A stretch of 64,000 bases of DNA, taken from the NCBI RefSeq assembly GCF_031583065.1, contig NZ_CP134053.1:496001-560000 (forward strand). The letters are read 5' to 3'. Below the pieces are notes generated by a model, which made no database searches, was not told where the DNA came from, and worked only from the letters and a program-made list of their open reading frames with translations. Shown here in pieces: positions 38,633 through 47,803 of the stretch. The position numbers were made by a program, and so were the translations under genes. The first letter of the stretch is position 1. Each line of letters begins with the position of its first letter. The DNA is from Streptomyces sp. CGMCC 4.7035. Its GTDB lineage: Bacteria; Actinomycetota; Actinomycetes; Streptomycetales; Streptomycetaceae.

Positions 38633-39838
38633 GTGACCTCCGCCGACAGTGTGATCAGCAGTCCGCGACCGCCCGCGTTCGCCGCCCGGGTCGCCTCGGT
38701 CGGTGGTTCCCCCGTACGGGACATCCTCGCCGTCACCGCTCGCCCCGAAGTCGTCAACTTCGCGGGCGGGCTGCCCGCCCCCGTGCTCTTCGACGCGGAG
38801 GGGATCGCCGCCGCGTTCCACGCCGTGCTGTCCGACGTGCCGCAGCGGGCTCTGCAGTACTCGACGACCGAGGGCGAGCCGGCGCTCCGGGCCGCGCTCG
38901 CCGACCGCACCACCGTGCGCGGTCTTCCCACCGCCCCCGACGACCTGCTCGTCACCGCCGGCTCGCAGCAGACCCTTTCCCTGCTCGCGACCGCCCTCCT
39001 GGAGCCCGGTGACACTGTCCTCGTCGAAGACCCCTGCTATCTCGCGGCACTTCAGGTGTTCGGCTTCGCGGGCGCCCGGGTCGTCGCCGTGCCGGGCGAC
39101 GGCGACGGCCCGGATCCCGACGCGCTGGAGGAGCTGATCGTCCGCGAGCGCCCGAAGCTGCTCTACACGGTCCCCACCTTCCAGAACCCCAGCGGCCGCA
39201 CCCTGCCCGCCGAGCGCCGCGCCGCGATCGCGTCCGTCGCCGCCCGACGCGGGCTGTGGATCGTCGAGGACGACCCGTACGGCGAACTCCGCTTCGAGGG
39301 CGAGCGCGTGCCGTGGATCGCCTCCTACGAGGACGCGCGCGACCGCACCGTGCTGCTCGGCTCCTTCTCCAAGGTGATGGCCCCCGGGCTGCGGCTCGGC
39401 TGGCTGCGCGCGCCGGCGGCGCTGCGGCGGGCCTGCGTGATCGCCAAGCAGGCCGCCGACCTGCACACATCAACCGTCAACCAGCTCGCCGCGGCACGCT
39501 ATCTGGCCGACCAGGACCTCGACGCCCACGTGGCCCGGGTCGCCGCCGCGTACCGCGAGCGCCGGGACGCCATGCTCGCGGGTCTCGCGAACACCCTCCC
39601 GGAGGGCTCGACGTGGAACCGACCCGAGGGCGGCATGTTCCTCTGGGCGCGGCTCCCCGAGACCTACGACACCACGGCTCTCCTGCCGCGCGTGGTCGAG
39701 CAGGACGTGGCGTACGTCCCCGGCGCGCCCTTCTACGCGGGCACGCCGGAGACGTCGACGATGCGGCTGTGCTTCGTCACGCACACGCCCGAGGAGATCG
39801 CGGAGGGGCTGCGGCGGCTGGGGAAGGGGCTGCGGTAG
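38633..39838 (+). CDS. PLP-dependent aminotransferase (class I/II)
   Basis: A 401-residue fold-type I enzyme. The Schiff-base lysine is K247 in LGSFSKVMAPGLRLGWLRAP. Other landmarks are YSTTEGEPALRAALA, TAGSQQTLSLLATALLEPGDTV, PTFQNPSGRTL and the phosphate/carboxylate-binding MRLCF. It resembles the 2-aminoadipate/MocR-like aminotransferase group but has no N-terminal GntR domain. It starts at GTG 38633 with AAGGAG 8 bases before it. It is divergent from the kinase-fold gene. The amino donor and acceptor are unknown. Confidence 0.92.
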   Translation: MTSADSVISSPRPPAFAARVASVGGSPVRDILAVTARPEVVNFAGGLPAPVLFDAEGIAAAFHAVLSDVPQRALQYSTTEGEPALRAALADRTTVRGLPTAPDDLLVTAGSQQTLSLLATALLEPGDTVLVEDPCYLAALQVFGFAGARVVAVPGDGDGPDPDALEELIVRERPKLLYTVPTFQNPSGRTLPAERRAAIASVAARRGLWIVEDDPYGELRFEGERVPWIASYEDARDRTVLLGSFSKVMAPGLRLGWLRAPAALRRACVIAKQAADLHTSTVNQLAAARYLADQDLDAHVARVAAAYRERRDAMLAGLANTLPEGSTWNRPEGGMFLWARLPETYDTTALLPRVVEQDVAYVPGAPFYAGTPETSTMRLCFVTHTPEEIAEGLRRLGKGLR

Positions 39839-39854
39839 CGGGTACGGGTGTGGC

Positions 39855-40649
39855 TCAGTCCCACCAGAAGGACCAGACCCGTTGGCCCAGGACCGCGTGT
39901 TCGGCATACGCGCGCAGGGTTTCGTGGTGCCCCTGGGTGATGTTGTCCGGGCAGAAGGCGAAGTGCTCGGCAGCCACTGCTTCCGCGTCGGCGGGGGTGG
40001 TGGGCGGGGCCGCCACCGACAGGACCAGCTGGTCGAAGGTGAGCGCGACGACCCGTATGCCGAAGCGGTCCTCCCAGGAGCGGAGCACGGCAGAGATGAC
40101 GGCCGTGTCGTTCTCGTGGTTCAGCGGGCCGGTCCAGCCGATGGCCGTGGGGATGTCGGCGGAGCGTCGGGCCGGAACCAAGGAGAGGCGTGGATCCTTG
40201 AGCGACGAGCCGCCGTCCAAGAGGGAGTCGGCGACCTCGGCGGCACGTACGTCGGGGTCGGCCTCCAACCGGGGCGCGGCGGCAAGACCGGGCCAGTCTG
40301 CGTCCTGGGCATCCGCCGCGCACTCCTCCCAGAACTCGGCCAGCACTTCCTCGGCGTCGTGATCCCCGGGGTATGACACCTCTCCGGGCATCAACTCCCA
40401 CTGCTCCGGCCCACCCCCGCTCCCGCCGACGTCTACGAGCACGGGCAGCAGTCCGACCCGTGCGCCGCGCGAGCCCAGCCGCGCCCAGTTGCCGGAGGAC
40501 GCCGTGCGCCCGGCATGCCACAGCAACGGCTCGTGCCACGGCCCCTCGTCCGTCGCGTCGATCAGTCTCCCGGGCGGAAGCTCAAGCCCGAGCGCCCGCC
40601 CGCTCGGATCGGCAGCCAACTGGGGCAGCGGGTTGGGAAGTGTCGCCAT
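39855..40649 (-). CDS. DUF4253 domain protein
   Basis: A 264-residue soluble protein. The C-terminal ~110 residues contain ISAVLRSWEDRFGIRVVALTFDQLVLSVAAPP and AEHFAFCPDNITQG, characteristic of DUF4253 proteins common in actinomycetes. The N-terminal part has WHEPLLWHAGRTASSGNWARL and low-complexity stretches. The GTG 40679 in frame is a less likely start. No biochemical role is established; such proteins are often annotated as immunity- or stress-related without proof. Its 3' end is 17 bases from the convergent aminotransferase stop. Confidence 0.8.
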   Translation of the reverse strand: MATLPNPLPQLAADPSGRALGLELPPGRLIDATDEGPWHEPLLWHAGRTASSGNWARLGSRGARVGLLPVLVDVGGSGGGPEQWELMPGEVSYPGDHDAEEVLAEFWEECAADAQDADWPGLAAAPRLEADPDVRAAEVADSLLDGGSSLKDPRLSLVPARRSADIPTAIGWTGPLNHENDTAVISAVLRSWEDRFGIRVVALTFDQLVLSVAAPPTTPADAEAVAAEHFAFCPDNITQGHHETLRAYAEHAVLGQRVWSFWWD

Positions 40650-40685
40650 GCCAGTGACTGTAGGGGCAGGCACTGACAACCGGCC

Positions 40686-40925
40686 CTAGCGGGCAGCGAA
40701 TGCGGTGAAGGCGGTCCAGGTGGCGGGGGTCACCTGGAGGGTGGGGCCGGTGGGGGTCTTGGAGTCGCGGATGTGGATGGTGTGGGGGCAGGTGGCTATC
40801 TCCACGCAAGCGCCGCCCTCATCGCTGCTGTAGCTGGACTTACGCCAGGTGTAGGCGACTTCGAGACAGGCGCCGCCTTCGCTGCTGCTGTAGGTCGACT
40901 TGAACCACTGAAGTGCGATGCTCAT
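40686..40925 (-). CDS. tandem DUF397 protein
   Basis: A 79-residue protein containing two copies of the DUF397 motif: WFKSTYSSSEGGACLEVA and WRKSSYSSDEGGACVEIA, then VRDSK-type IHIRDSKTPTGPTL and the usual TPATWTAFT ending. DUF397 proteins act as partners of adjacent XRE regulators in Streptomyces. The start overlaps the upstream regulator gene by 4 bases (ATGA). The duplication is visible in the DNA as well. Confidence 0.9.
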   Translation of the reverse strand: MSIALQWFKSTYSSSEGGACLEVAYTWRKSSYSSDEGGACVEIATCPHTIHIRDSKTPTGPTLQVTPATWTAFTAFAAR

Positions 40926-41749
40926 TGCTCTCCTAGCAGATGGTCCAGCAGGCTTCTGGAGTCCTCGATGGTGAAGGCCTGCGTCCGCAGCATCGCATAC
41001 TTGCGCGCCAGGATGGACACCTCATCCGGGTCGGAAACCCACTGGCTGCCGCGTTGGGACTCCGTGTAGGCGAGGTGCTGGTGGTCGGGCGTTTCCAGGA
41101 GGATGAACGGGCCCGCGTTCCCTGCGTGCGACGTGCGGTTCAGCGGCAGGATCTGAAAGGACAGGCCCGGGAGTTCGGAGTACTCGCGCAGGAAACGTAA
41201 CTGGTCGAGGTGCGTCTCGCGCCCCCCAGTGGGCATGCACAGCGCGGGCTCCCAGACGACGAAGCTGAGCGTCGGCGGGACCTTGCGGTGCAGGATCTCC
41301 CGGCGGCCGACGCGGGCCGCGATCTTCGTCTCCAACTCGTCCGCGTCGTAGGGCGGAACACGACCGCCCAGCAGCGCACGGGCGTACGCCTCGGTCTGGA
41401 GCAGCCCGGGAACGACCAGCGCGTCGTACCAGGACAGGGCGATGGCCTCGCGCTCGTGCTGGACGTACAACTCCGCCCACATCGGAAACTGATCGATCTC
41501 CGGCAGCTTCGACACCCCTGCCGCCAACATCCCCTTGGTCCCCAGGAGTTCGTCCAGCAGTTCGGCCAGATCCGGTTTCAGCGCCCGCCTGCCCTGCTCG
41601 ATCGACGCAATGGTCTCCTCGTCGAGCATCACCGCGTCGCCGAGCGACCGTTGCGTGTAGCCCGCCATCCGGCGTGCCGTACTGAGCTGCACGCCCAGCA
41701 TCTTCATGGCCGAGAAGTTCTTCTTCCGTGGAAACTTCCTGGAGTTCAT
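40922..41749 (-). CDS. XRE-type helix-turn-helix regulator with DUF5753
   Basis: 275 residues. The XRE domain is at about residues 18-75 (LGVQLSTARRMAGYTQRSLGDAVMLDEETIASIEQGRRAL), followed by the DUF5753 domain with LYVQHEREAIALSWYDALVVPGLLQTEAYARALL and GPFILLETPD. WhiJ-like developmental or antibiotic regulators have this build. ATG 41707 is an alternative start. It is co-translated with the DUF397 gene and is divergent from the ATPase-fold gene. Confidence 0.92.
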   Translation of the reverse strand: MNSRKFPRKKNFSAMKMLGVQLSTARRMAGYTQRSLGDAVMLDEETIASIEQGRRALKPDLAELLDELLGTKGMLAAGVSKLPEIDQFPMWAELYVQHEREAIALSWYDALVVPGLLQTEAYARALLGGRVPPYDADELETKIAARVGRREILHRKVPPTLSFVVWEPALCMPTGGRETHLDQLRFLREYSELPGLSFQILPLNRTSHAGNAGPFILLETPDHQHLAYTESQRGSQWVSDPDEVSILARKYAMLRTQAFTIEDSRSLLDHLLGEQ

Positions 41750-41861
41750 GCTGGACCAACTCCCCACGCGTGCCGTACGCGACCCCGGAGGAAGCCGTAC
41801 AAAAATTCCGTACGGGTTCACTCAGTGATCCACGGTAGTCACTCTCCGCGACTCTCGTCCC

Positions 41862-42377
41862 GTGAACGAGACGATCCAACTCCCGCCCCTGCGCGAGAGG
41901 TTCTTCCGGCGCGACCGCCGATCCGTCCCCGCCGCCAGGAAGTTCGCGTACGAGACCCTGGCCGGCTGGGGTCTCGCCGAATCCGGGCGCGGCGACGACG
42001 TGCTGCTGTGCGTGAGCGAGCTGGCGACGAACGCGCTGGTGCACGGCGTGCCGCCCGGCCGTCACTTCCGGGTGTTCCTGCGGTACGACGGTGCCGTGCT
42101 GCGGGTGGAGGTGCACGACAGCGGGTCAGGCGTGCCGCGCATCGTCGACGAGGCCGACGAGGGCGGGCGTGGGCTGCTGCTCGTGGCCGCGCTCTCCGAC
42201 AAGTGGGGCGTGGGGGAGCGGGACCTAGGCAAGGTGGTGTGGTGCGAGTTCGTACGGCCGTATGGCAACGAGCGGATTCGTGCGGCGATGACGCTGTACG
42301 CCGAGGACGGCGCCCGTATCGGCGATGACCTCAACGACCTGCACAGGGCGGCGGAGGGCGACCTGCGCGACCACTGA
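41862..42377 (+). CDS. RsbW-like ATP-binding protein (HATPase_c_2)
   Basis: A 171-residue protein with a GHKL fold: N-box ELATNALVHG, G1-like VHDSGSGVPR, and G2-like EGGRGLLLVAALSDKWGV. Members are anti-sigma kinases or regulators paired with XRE/DUF397 modules. It starts at GTG 41862. It is divergent from the XRE gene across about 110 bases that hold three CCGTAC motifs (near 41774, 41798, 41811). Confidence 0.88.
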   Translation: MNETIQLPPLRERFFRRDRRSVPAARKFAYETLAGWGLAESGRGDDVLLCVSELATNALVHGVPPGRHFRVFLRYDGAVLRVEVHDSGSGVPRIVDEADEGGRGLLLVAALSDKWGVGERDLGKVVWCEFVRPYGNERIRAAMTLYAEDGARIGDDLNDLHRAAEGDLRDH

Positions 42378-42475
42378 GACGCCATCGATCGCGCCTGGTG
42401 GGACGGCGACGCCTCGGACCACGGTGGGGCCGGATCCAATCTCACCGATGAGTATAGCGTTCACTCCTAATTCAT

Positions 42476-42597
42476 TGCAACGAATGGGATGGAGGTTGTT
42501 GCATTACCTTCAAGGCCGTTGCAACAATTTCCCGGCGTTCACCTGCATTGATAGTGATGACGCGCAACGAGTCTGTTGCTGACTTCATGAATGCAAC
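42476..42597 (+). promoter_or_regulatory. cluster of TGCAAC/GTTGCA boxes before the DUF4097 gene
   Basis: TGCAAC (42476), GTTGCA (42498), the 8-bp palindrome GTTGCAAC (42518-42525), GTTGCT near 42574 and TGCAAC (42592) lie in an AT-richer 120-base stretch. The pairing suggests one or more dyad operators. No gene is supported in 42378-42662. Confidence 0.5.
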
Positions 42598-42662
42598 GTA
42601 GCGTTTCCATCATCAGAAACGGCGAGCCGAAGAGGCCCGCGACGCAGATGAAGGAGCGCACG

Positions 42663-43334
42663 ATGCAGAAGTTCGACACCCCCGCCCCGGTGACCGCCGT
42701 CCTCGACATCCCCGCCGGACGTATCCAGTTCATCGCCGCCGACCGTCCCGACACCACGGTCGAGGTCCTGCCCGCGAACGCCGCCAAGAGCCGTGACGTG
42801 AAGGCGGCGGAGCAGATCGAAGTCGTCTACAGCGACGGCGTCCTGCGGATCGAGGCCCCGGCGGCGAAGAACCGGATCCTCGGACACTCCGGATCCATCG
42901 AGGTGACCGTCCAACTGCCCGTCGGCTCCCGCGTCGAGGCGAAGGCCGCCGCCGCCGAACTCCGCGGGGTCGGACGGCTCGGCGACGTCACCTTTGAGGG
43001 CGGCTACCGCTCGGTCAAGATCGACGAGGCCGCGAGCGCCCGCCTCACCGCCCACGACGGCGATGTCTCGGTCGGCCGCCTGGGCGGCCCCGGCGAGATC
43101 AGCACCCAGAGGGGCGACATCCAGATCGCCGAGGCCCGGCGCGGCACGGTGACCCTGCGCACCGCGCAGGGCGACATCTCGGTCGGCGCCGCCCGCGGCG
43201 TCTCGGCCTCCCTGGACGCGGGCACCTCCTACGGCCGGATCCAGAACGCGCTCAACAACACCGACGGTGCCGCCGCCGGCCTGAGCATCCACGCGACCAC
43301 CGCCTACGGCGACATCACCGCCCGCAGCCTGTAA
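42663..43334 (+). CDS. DUF4097 family beta-strand repeat protein
   Basis: A 223-residue protein. Short glycine-rich beta repeats run through most of it (GDVTFEGGYRSVKIDEA, HDGDVSVGRLGGPGEIS, QRGDIQIAEARRGTVTLRTAQGDISVGAARG), typical of DUF4097 proteins with a beta-helix-like fold. There is no signal peptide. AAGGAG lies 7 bases before the ATG, which excludes the longer in-frame start upstream. Function is unknown; relatives often sit near ABC exporters or toxin-antitoxin genes. Confidence 0.85.
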   Translation: MQKFDTPAPVTAVLDIPAGRIQFIAADRPDTTVEVLPANAAKSRDVKAAEQIEVVYSDGVLRIEAPAAKNRILGHSGSIEVTVQLPVGSRVEAKAAAAELRGVGRLGDVTFEGGYRSVKIDEAASARLTAHDGDVSVGRLGGPGEISTQRGDIQIAEARRGTVTLRTAQGDISVGAARGVSASLDAGTSYGRIQNALNNTDGAAAGLSIHATTAYGDITARSL

Positions 43335-43446
43335 ATCCGCAGCCGGGAAAATGTGCGGACGACGCCGGACGTGATCGAGTTGACGTGATCGGGATGAAGT
43401 CGTCTGGTGGAAGAAGGGGTGGCGACGGAGCCGCGTGGAGGACCCG

Positions 43447-43854
43447 ATGCTCTTTCGTTTGCAACTGGTGCCGCGAAGAACCATGGGTGTACTTATCGCG
43501 TTGTTGGCTGCGGCAGTGTGCGTACCCGTCACGGCTGCCACGGCTCAGGGTGGGGACCAGGACGGGAGCTCAGGAATCACTGTTCGTACGCAAGGCGTTC
43601 CAGGGGGTAATGAGGCGAGCTTTTCAGCTATTGACCGGGTTACAGGACCATGCGCGGTTTTCGGACTGCGGTACGGATACAGCTACATGGGAACCGAGTC
43701 CGGCTCTCAGATCCAGGTGCCGGCAAACACAGCCGTTACGGCTGAAGGTCAACCCGCGTCAAGCGGCATCCTGCCCTTCTCCCCGCAGAGGGGCGAAGCC
43801 GATGTTCTGCGCAACGCAAGGTACTTCCTCGTCGGGGCGACCTGCTCCTCCTGA
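43447..43854 (+). CDS. small secreted protein, unknown family
   Basis: A 135-residue protein. Residues 1-35 form a clear Sec signal peptide: arginine near the start, a hydrophobic stretch MGVLIALLAAAVCVPVTA, then a probable cleavage near ATAQG. The mature part is Gly/Ser-rich and has two cysteines (GPCAVFG and GATCSS near the end) that could form a disulphide. GGAGG lies 6 bases before the ATG. Its base composition is somewhat less GC-rich than its neighbours. I do not recognise the family. Confidence 0.72.
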   Translation: MLFRLQLVPRRTMGVLIALLAAAVCVPVTAATAQGGDQDGSSGITVRTQGVPGGNEASFSAIDRVTGPCAVFGLRYGYSYMGTESGSQIQVPANTAVTAEGQPASSGILPFSPQRGEADVLRNARYFLVGATCSS

Positions 43855-43868
43855 CAACCGGGTGCGTC

Positions 43869-43916
43869 AACGACCGCGGCCCGCCCTCTCTCCCGAGAAG
43901 GCGGGCCGCGGTCGTT
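43869..43916. terminator. bidirectional terminator between the secreted protein gene and argS
   Basis: A perfect 17-bp stem, AACGACCGCGGCCCGCC and GGCGGGCCGCGGTCGTT, with a 14-base loop between convergent genes. Confidence 0.88.
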
Positions 43917-43929
43917 CGGTTCAGATGTC

Positions 43930-45699
43930 TCAGAGCCGCTCGGGCGTCCTGATGCCCAGCAGGGCCATGCCCCGGTGGAGCGTGCGGGCCGTGATGTCGG
44001 ACAGGAACAGGCGGTTCTCGGCGATGTCCTTCGGCGGCTGCGGCTTGATCACCGGGCACTTGTCGTAGAACGACGTGAAGAGAGACGCCAGCTGGTAGAG
44101 ATACGCCGCCAGCTTGTGCGGGGCGTACTCCGCCGCCGCCTCGGCCACCGTCTCCGCGAACGCGTCCACGTGCAGGCCCAGCGCGCGCTCCGCCTCATGC
44201 AGGTCGAGTTCCGGGTGGGCCGCCGGGCGTACGTCCCCGGCCTTGCGCAGGATCGACTGGATACGCGCGTACGCGTACTGGAGGTAGACGGACGTGTCGC
44301 CGTTCAGCGACACCATCTGGTCCAGGTCGAACTTGTAGTCCCGGTTGGCCGACGTCGACAGGTCCGCGTACTTCACCGCGCCGATGCCCACCTGGGCACC
44401 CCGCTCGGCGATCTCCTCGTCCGAGAGCTGGTTCTGGGTGTCCTTCTCCCGTACGACCGCCGTCGCCCGGTCGATCGCCTCGTCCAGGAGGTCGACCAGG
44501 CGGACCGTCTCGCCCTCACGCGTCTTGAACGGCTTGCCGTCCTTGCCGAGGACCGTGCCGAAGGCGAGCTGGTATGCCTTGACGTCGCCGTTGAGCCAGC
44601 CGGCCCGCCGCGCCGTCTCGAAGACCATCTTGAAGTGGAGCGACTGGCGGGCGTCCACGACGTAGATGATCGAGTTCGCCTTCAGGTTGAAGACACGGTC
44701 GCGGATCGCGGACAGGTCCGTCGCCGCGTAGCCGTAGCCGCCGTCGGACTTCTGCACGATCAGCGGGACCGGGTTGCCGTCCGGGCCCTTGATGTCGTCG
44801 AAGAAGACGCAGAGGGCGCCCTCGGAGCGGACCGCGACGCCGGACTCCTCCAGGAGGCGGCAGGTCTCGGCCAGCATGTCGTTGTAGCCGGACTCGCCGA
44901 CGATGTCGGGGTCGCGGATCTCCATGTCCAGCTTCTCGAAGACGGAGAAGAAGTAGATCTTCGACTCGTCCACGAACTTCTGCCACATGGCGAGGGTGTG
45001 CGGGTCGCCGGCCTGGAGGTCGACCACCCGGCGCCGCGCCCGCGTCTTGAACTCCTCGTCGGAGTCGAACTTCTTCCGGGCCGCCTTGTAGAGGCGGTCC
45101 AGGTTCGACATCGCCTCTTCGCCGGTGACCTCGGCGGCCTTGTGGTCCAGCTCGTGCGGGTGCTCGTCCAGGTACTGGATGAGCATGCCGAACTGGGTGC
45201 CCCAGTCGCCGATGTGGTGGCGCCGGACGACGTTCTCGCCGGTGAATTCGAGGAGCTGGACGACGGAGTCGCCGATCACCGCCGAGCGGAGGTGGCCGAC
45301 GTGCATCTCCTTGGCCACATTCGGCTGGGCGTAGTCGATCACCGTCGTGCCCGGGTTCTCGGCGTACGGCACGCCGAGGCGCTCCGTGTCCGCGTACCGC
45401 GCGGCCAGGTTCTCGGTGATCGCCCTGTCGGCGATCGTGATGTTGAGGAAGCCGGGCCCGGAGACCTCGATGTCCTTGATCACGTCACCGGTGACGACCT
45501 GGGAGACGACCTGCGTCGCCAGCTCGCGCGGGTTGGCCTTGGCCTTCTTGGCGAGCGCCAGGATCCCGTTGGCCTGGAAGTCGGCCCGGTCGCTTCGTCG
45601 CAGCAGCGGGTCCGCGGAGTCCGCATCCGGCAGGGCTGCCGAGAGGGCCGTCGCGAGGTGCTGCTGGACGGAGTCGCTGAGGGACGTGACCGAGGCCAT
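43930..45699 (-). CDS. argS: arginyl-tRNA synthetase
   Basis: Charges tRNA-Arg. 589 residues, typical length. The HIGH motif is HVGH within [12 protein letters not shown]; the KMSKS loop is replaced by TREGETVRL, as is common in ArgRS. The DALR anticodon-binding domain ends in [22 protein letters not shown] 45699 fits the additional N-terminal domain (Add1) starting [13 protein letters not shown]. It is divergent from lysS across about 210 bases. Confidence 0.97.
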   Translation of the reverse strand: MASVTSLSDSVQQHLATALSAALPDADSADPLLRRSDRADFQANGILALAKKAKANPRELATQVVSQVVTGDVIKDIEVSGPGFLNITIADRAITENLAARYADTERLGVPYAENPGTTVIDYAQPNVAKEMHVGHLRSAVIGDSVVQLLEFTGENVVRRHHIGDWGTQFGMLIQYLDEHPHELDHKAAEVTGEEAMSNLDRLYKAARKKFDSDEEFKTRARRRVVDLQAGDPHTLAMWQKFVDESKIYFFSVFEKLDMEIRDPDIVGESGYNDMLAETCRLLEESGVAVRSEGALCVFFDDIKGPDGNPVPLIVQKSDGGYGYAATDLSAIRDRVFNLKANSIIYVVDARQSLHFKMVFETARRAGWLNGDVKAYQLAFGTVLGKDGKPFKTREGETVRLVDLLDEAIDRATAVVREKDTQNQLSDEEIAERGAQVGIGAVKYADLSTSANRDYKFDLDQMVSLNGDTSVYLQYAYARIQSILRKAGDVRPAAHPELDLHEAERALGLHVDAFAETVAEAAAEYAPHKLAAYLYQLASLFTSFYDKCPVIKPQPPKDIAENRLFLSDITARTLHRGMALLGIRTPERL

Positions 45700-45908
45700 G
45701 GAGTGGGTGCCGTTCTCCTCGTGGGTACGGGTAGACGTGGCCAGTATCCCATGGGGGTCAAAGCGAATTTTCCGGTCGCCGACTGAACGCCGGGGCGCGT
45801 GGGCCCGTCCAAGCCGGTGAAAAGGCGTTTTCATGGATGTGGTCCCGCCTGGGACAATGGAGCGGTCAGCCGTGCGACCGTACCGGCTGCCCACGGAGAA
45901 AGAAGGAC

Positions 45909-47681
45909 GTGCCGATCGTGGCTCAGAGCACCGAGACCACCGACTGGGTCTCCCGTTTCGCGGATGAGGTCATCGAGGAGTCGGAGCGTCGGGCCCCGGG
46001 CAAACCGGTCGTCGTCGCGTCCGGACTCTCCCCGTCCGGGCCCATCCACCTGGGGAACCTGCGCGAGGTCATGACACCCCACCTCGTCGCCGACGAGATC
46101 CGCCGGCGGGGGTACGAGGTCCGGCACCTGATCTCCTGGGACGACTACGACCGGTACCGCAAGGTGCCCGCGGGTATCGCCGGGGTGGACGAGTCCTGGG
46201 CCGAGCACATCGGCAAGCCGCTGACGTCCGTGCCCGCCCCCGAGGGCTCCGCCCACCCGAACTGGGCCGAGCACTTCAAGGCCGCCATGGTCGCCTCGCT
46301 CGCCGAGCTGGGTGTCGAGTTCGACGGCATCAGCCAGACCGCCCAGTACACCTCCGGCGTGTACCGCGAGCAGATCCTGCACGCCATGAAGCACCGGGGC
46401 GACATCGACGCCATCCTCGCCCAGTACCGGACCAAGCCCAAGGCAGCCAAGAAGCAGCAGCAGAAGGCCGTCGACGAGGCGGAGCTGGAGGCCGAGGAGG
46501 GTTCCGGCGCCGCGTCCGAGGACGACGGCAGCGCCGGGTCCGCCGGGTACTTCCCGTACAAGCCGTACTGCGGCCAGTGCGGCAAGGACTTCACCACCGT
46601 CACCGCGTACGACGACGACACCACCGAGCTGTCGTACACCTGCAACGAGTGCGGTTTCGCCGAGACCGTGCTGCTGAGCGAGTTCAACCGCGGCAAGCTG
46701 GTCTGGAAGGTCGACTGGCCCATGCGGTGGGCGTACGAGGGCGTCGTCTTCGAGCCCAGCGGCGTCGACCACTCGTCCCCGGGGTCGAGCTTCCAGGTCG
46801 GCGGGCAGATCGTCGGGATCTTCGGCGGCAAGCAGCCGATCGGTCCGATGTACGCGTTCGTCGGCATCAGCGGGATGGCGAAGATGTCGTCGTCCCGGGG
46901 CGGCGTCCCGACTCCGGCCGACGCGCTGAAGATCATGGAGCCGCAGATCCTGCGCTGGCTGTACGCCCGCCGCAGGCCCAACCAGTCCTTCAAGATCGCC
47001 TTCGACCAGGAGATCCAGCGGCTCTACGACGAGTGGGACAAGCTGGAGGGCAAGGTCGCTGGGGGCACCTCCCAGGCGTCAAGCACTGGGGGAGGCTCCG
47101 CGCTGCCGGGAGACGTGGCCGCGTACACGCGCGCCGTCGGCACGGCCGCCGCTCCGCTGCCCGGCACCCCCCGCCCGCTGTCGTACCGCACGCTCGCGTC
47201 CGTCGCCGACATCACCGCCGGCCACCAGGACCAGGCCCTGCGCATCCTGTCCGACCTCGACCCGGCCAACCCGCTCACCTCGCTCGACGAGGCCCGGCCG
47301 CGGTACGACAAGGCCGAGGCCTGGATCAATACGCAGGTGCCCGCCGACCAGCGCACCGTCGTCCGCGCCGAGCCCGACGTCGACCTGCTGAAGTCCCTCG
47401 ACGAGCAGGCGCAGCAGTCGCTGCGGCTGCTGCTCGACGGTCTTGAGGAGCACTGGTCGCTGGACGGGCTCACGCACCTCGTGTACGGCGTGCCCAAGGT
47501 CCAGGCCGGTTTCTCCGCCGACGCCACGCCCAAGGAGCTGCCGCCGGAGATCAAGACGTCTCAGCGGACGTTCTTCGCGCTGCTCTACCACCTGCTCGTC
47601 GGCCGTGACACCGGTCCGCGGCTGCCCACGCTGCTGCTCGCGGTGGGGCAGGACCGGGTGCGGGCCCTGCTCGGCGAGTAA
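45909..47681 (+). CDS. lysS: class I lysyl-tRNA synthetase
   Basis: Charges tRNA-Lys using the archaeal-type class I enzyme, found in Streptomyces and a few other bacteria. The HIGH-like motif is GPIHLGNL and the KMSKS-like motif is KMSSS. A CxxC pair, CGQC and CNEC, suggests a zinc knuckle. 590 residues from GTG 45909; GTG 45918 is an alternative. Residues 384-396 ([13 protein letters not shown]) are encoded by an inserted repeat element that keeps the frame. Confidence 0.96.
   Translation: MPIVAQSTETTDWVSRFADEVIEESERRAPGKPVVVASGLSPSGPIHLGNLREVMTPHLVADEIRRRGYEVRHLISWDDYDRYRKVPAGIAGVDESWAEHIGKPLTSVPAPEGSAHPNWAEHFKAAMVASLAELGVEFDGISQTAQYTSGVYREQILHAMKHRGDIDAILAQYRTKPKAAKKQQQKAVDEAELEAEEGSGAASEDDGSAGSAGYFPYKPYCGQCGKDFTTVTAYDDDTTELSYTCNECGFAETVLLSEFNRGKLVWKVDWPMRWAYEGVVFEPSGVDHSSPGSSFQVGGQIVGIFGGKQPIGPMYAFVGISGMAKMSSSRGGVPTPADALKIMEPQILRWLYARRRPNQSFKIAFDQEIQRLYDEWDKLEGKVAGGTSQASSTGGGSALPGDVAAYTRAVGTAAAPLPGTPRPLSYRTLASVADITAGHQDQALRILSDLDPANPLTSLDEARPRYDKAEAWINTQVPADQRTVVRAEPDVDLLKSLDEQAQQSLRLLLDGLEEHWSLDGLTHLVYGVPKVQAGFSADATPKELPPEIKTSQRTFFALLYHLLVGRDTGPRLPTLLLAVGQDRVRALLGE
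47059..47096 (+). repeat. in-frame miniature repeat inside lysS
   Basis: CTGGGGGCACCTCCCAG, a short spacer, then CACTGGGGGAGGCT: a near-inverted repeat of a type I recognise as dispersed in Streptomyces genomes. About 39 bases (13 codons) encode Gly/Ser/Thr-rich sequence absent from the rest of the protein's style, in a linker after the catalytic domain. Confidence 0.65.
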
Positions 47682-47692
47682 GGCCGCGTTCC

Positions 47693-47738
47693 ACGACGGA
47701 GGGGGCGCCCGGTGTTCGCCGGGCGCCCCCTCCGTCGT
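47693..47738 (+). terminator. lysS terminator
   Basis: A perfect 20-bp stem starting ACGACGGAGGGGGCGCCCGG with loop TGTTCG. It lies 11 bases past the stop codon. A short AT-rich, T-rich segment follows. Confidence 0.9.
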
Positions 47739-47803
47739 CTGCGTGTTCGCCTGTGTATGCGTCGAATTCTTTGTATTCGTCTGCTTGTTCGTCGCGCGTC
47801 CCG

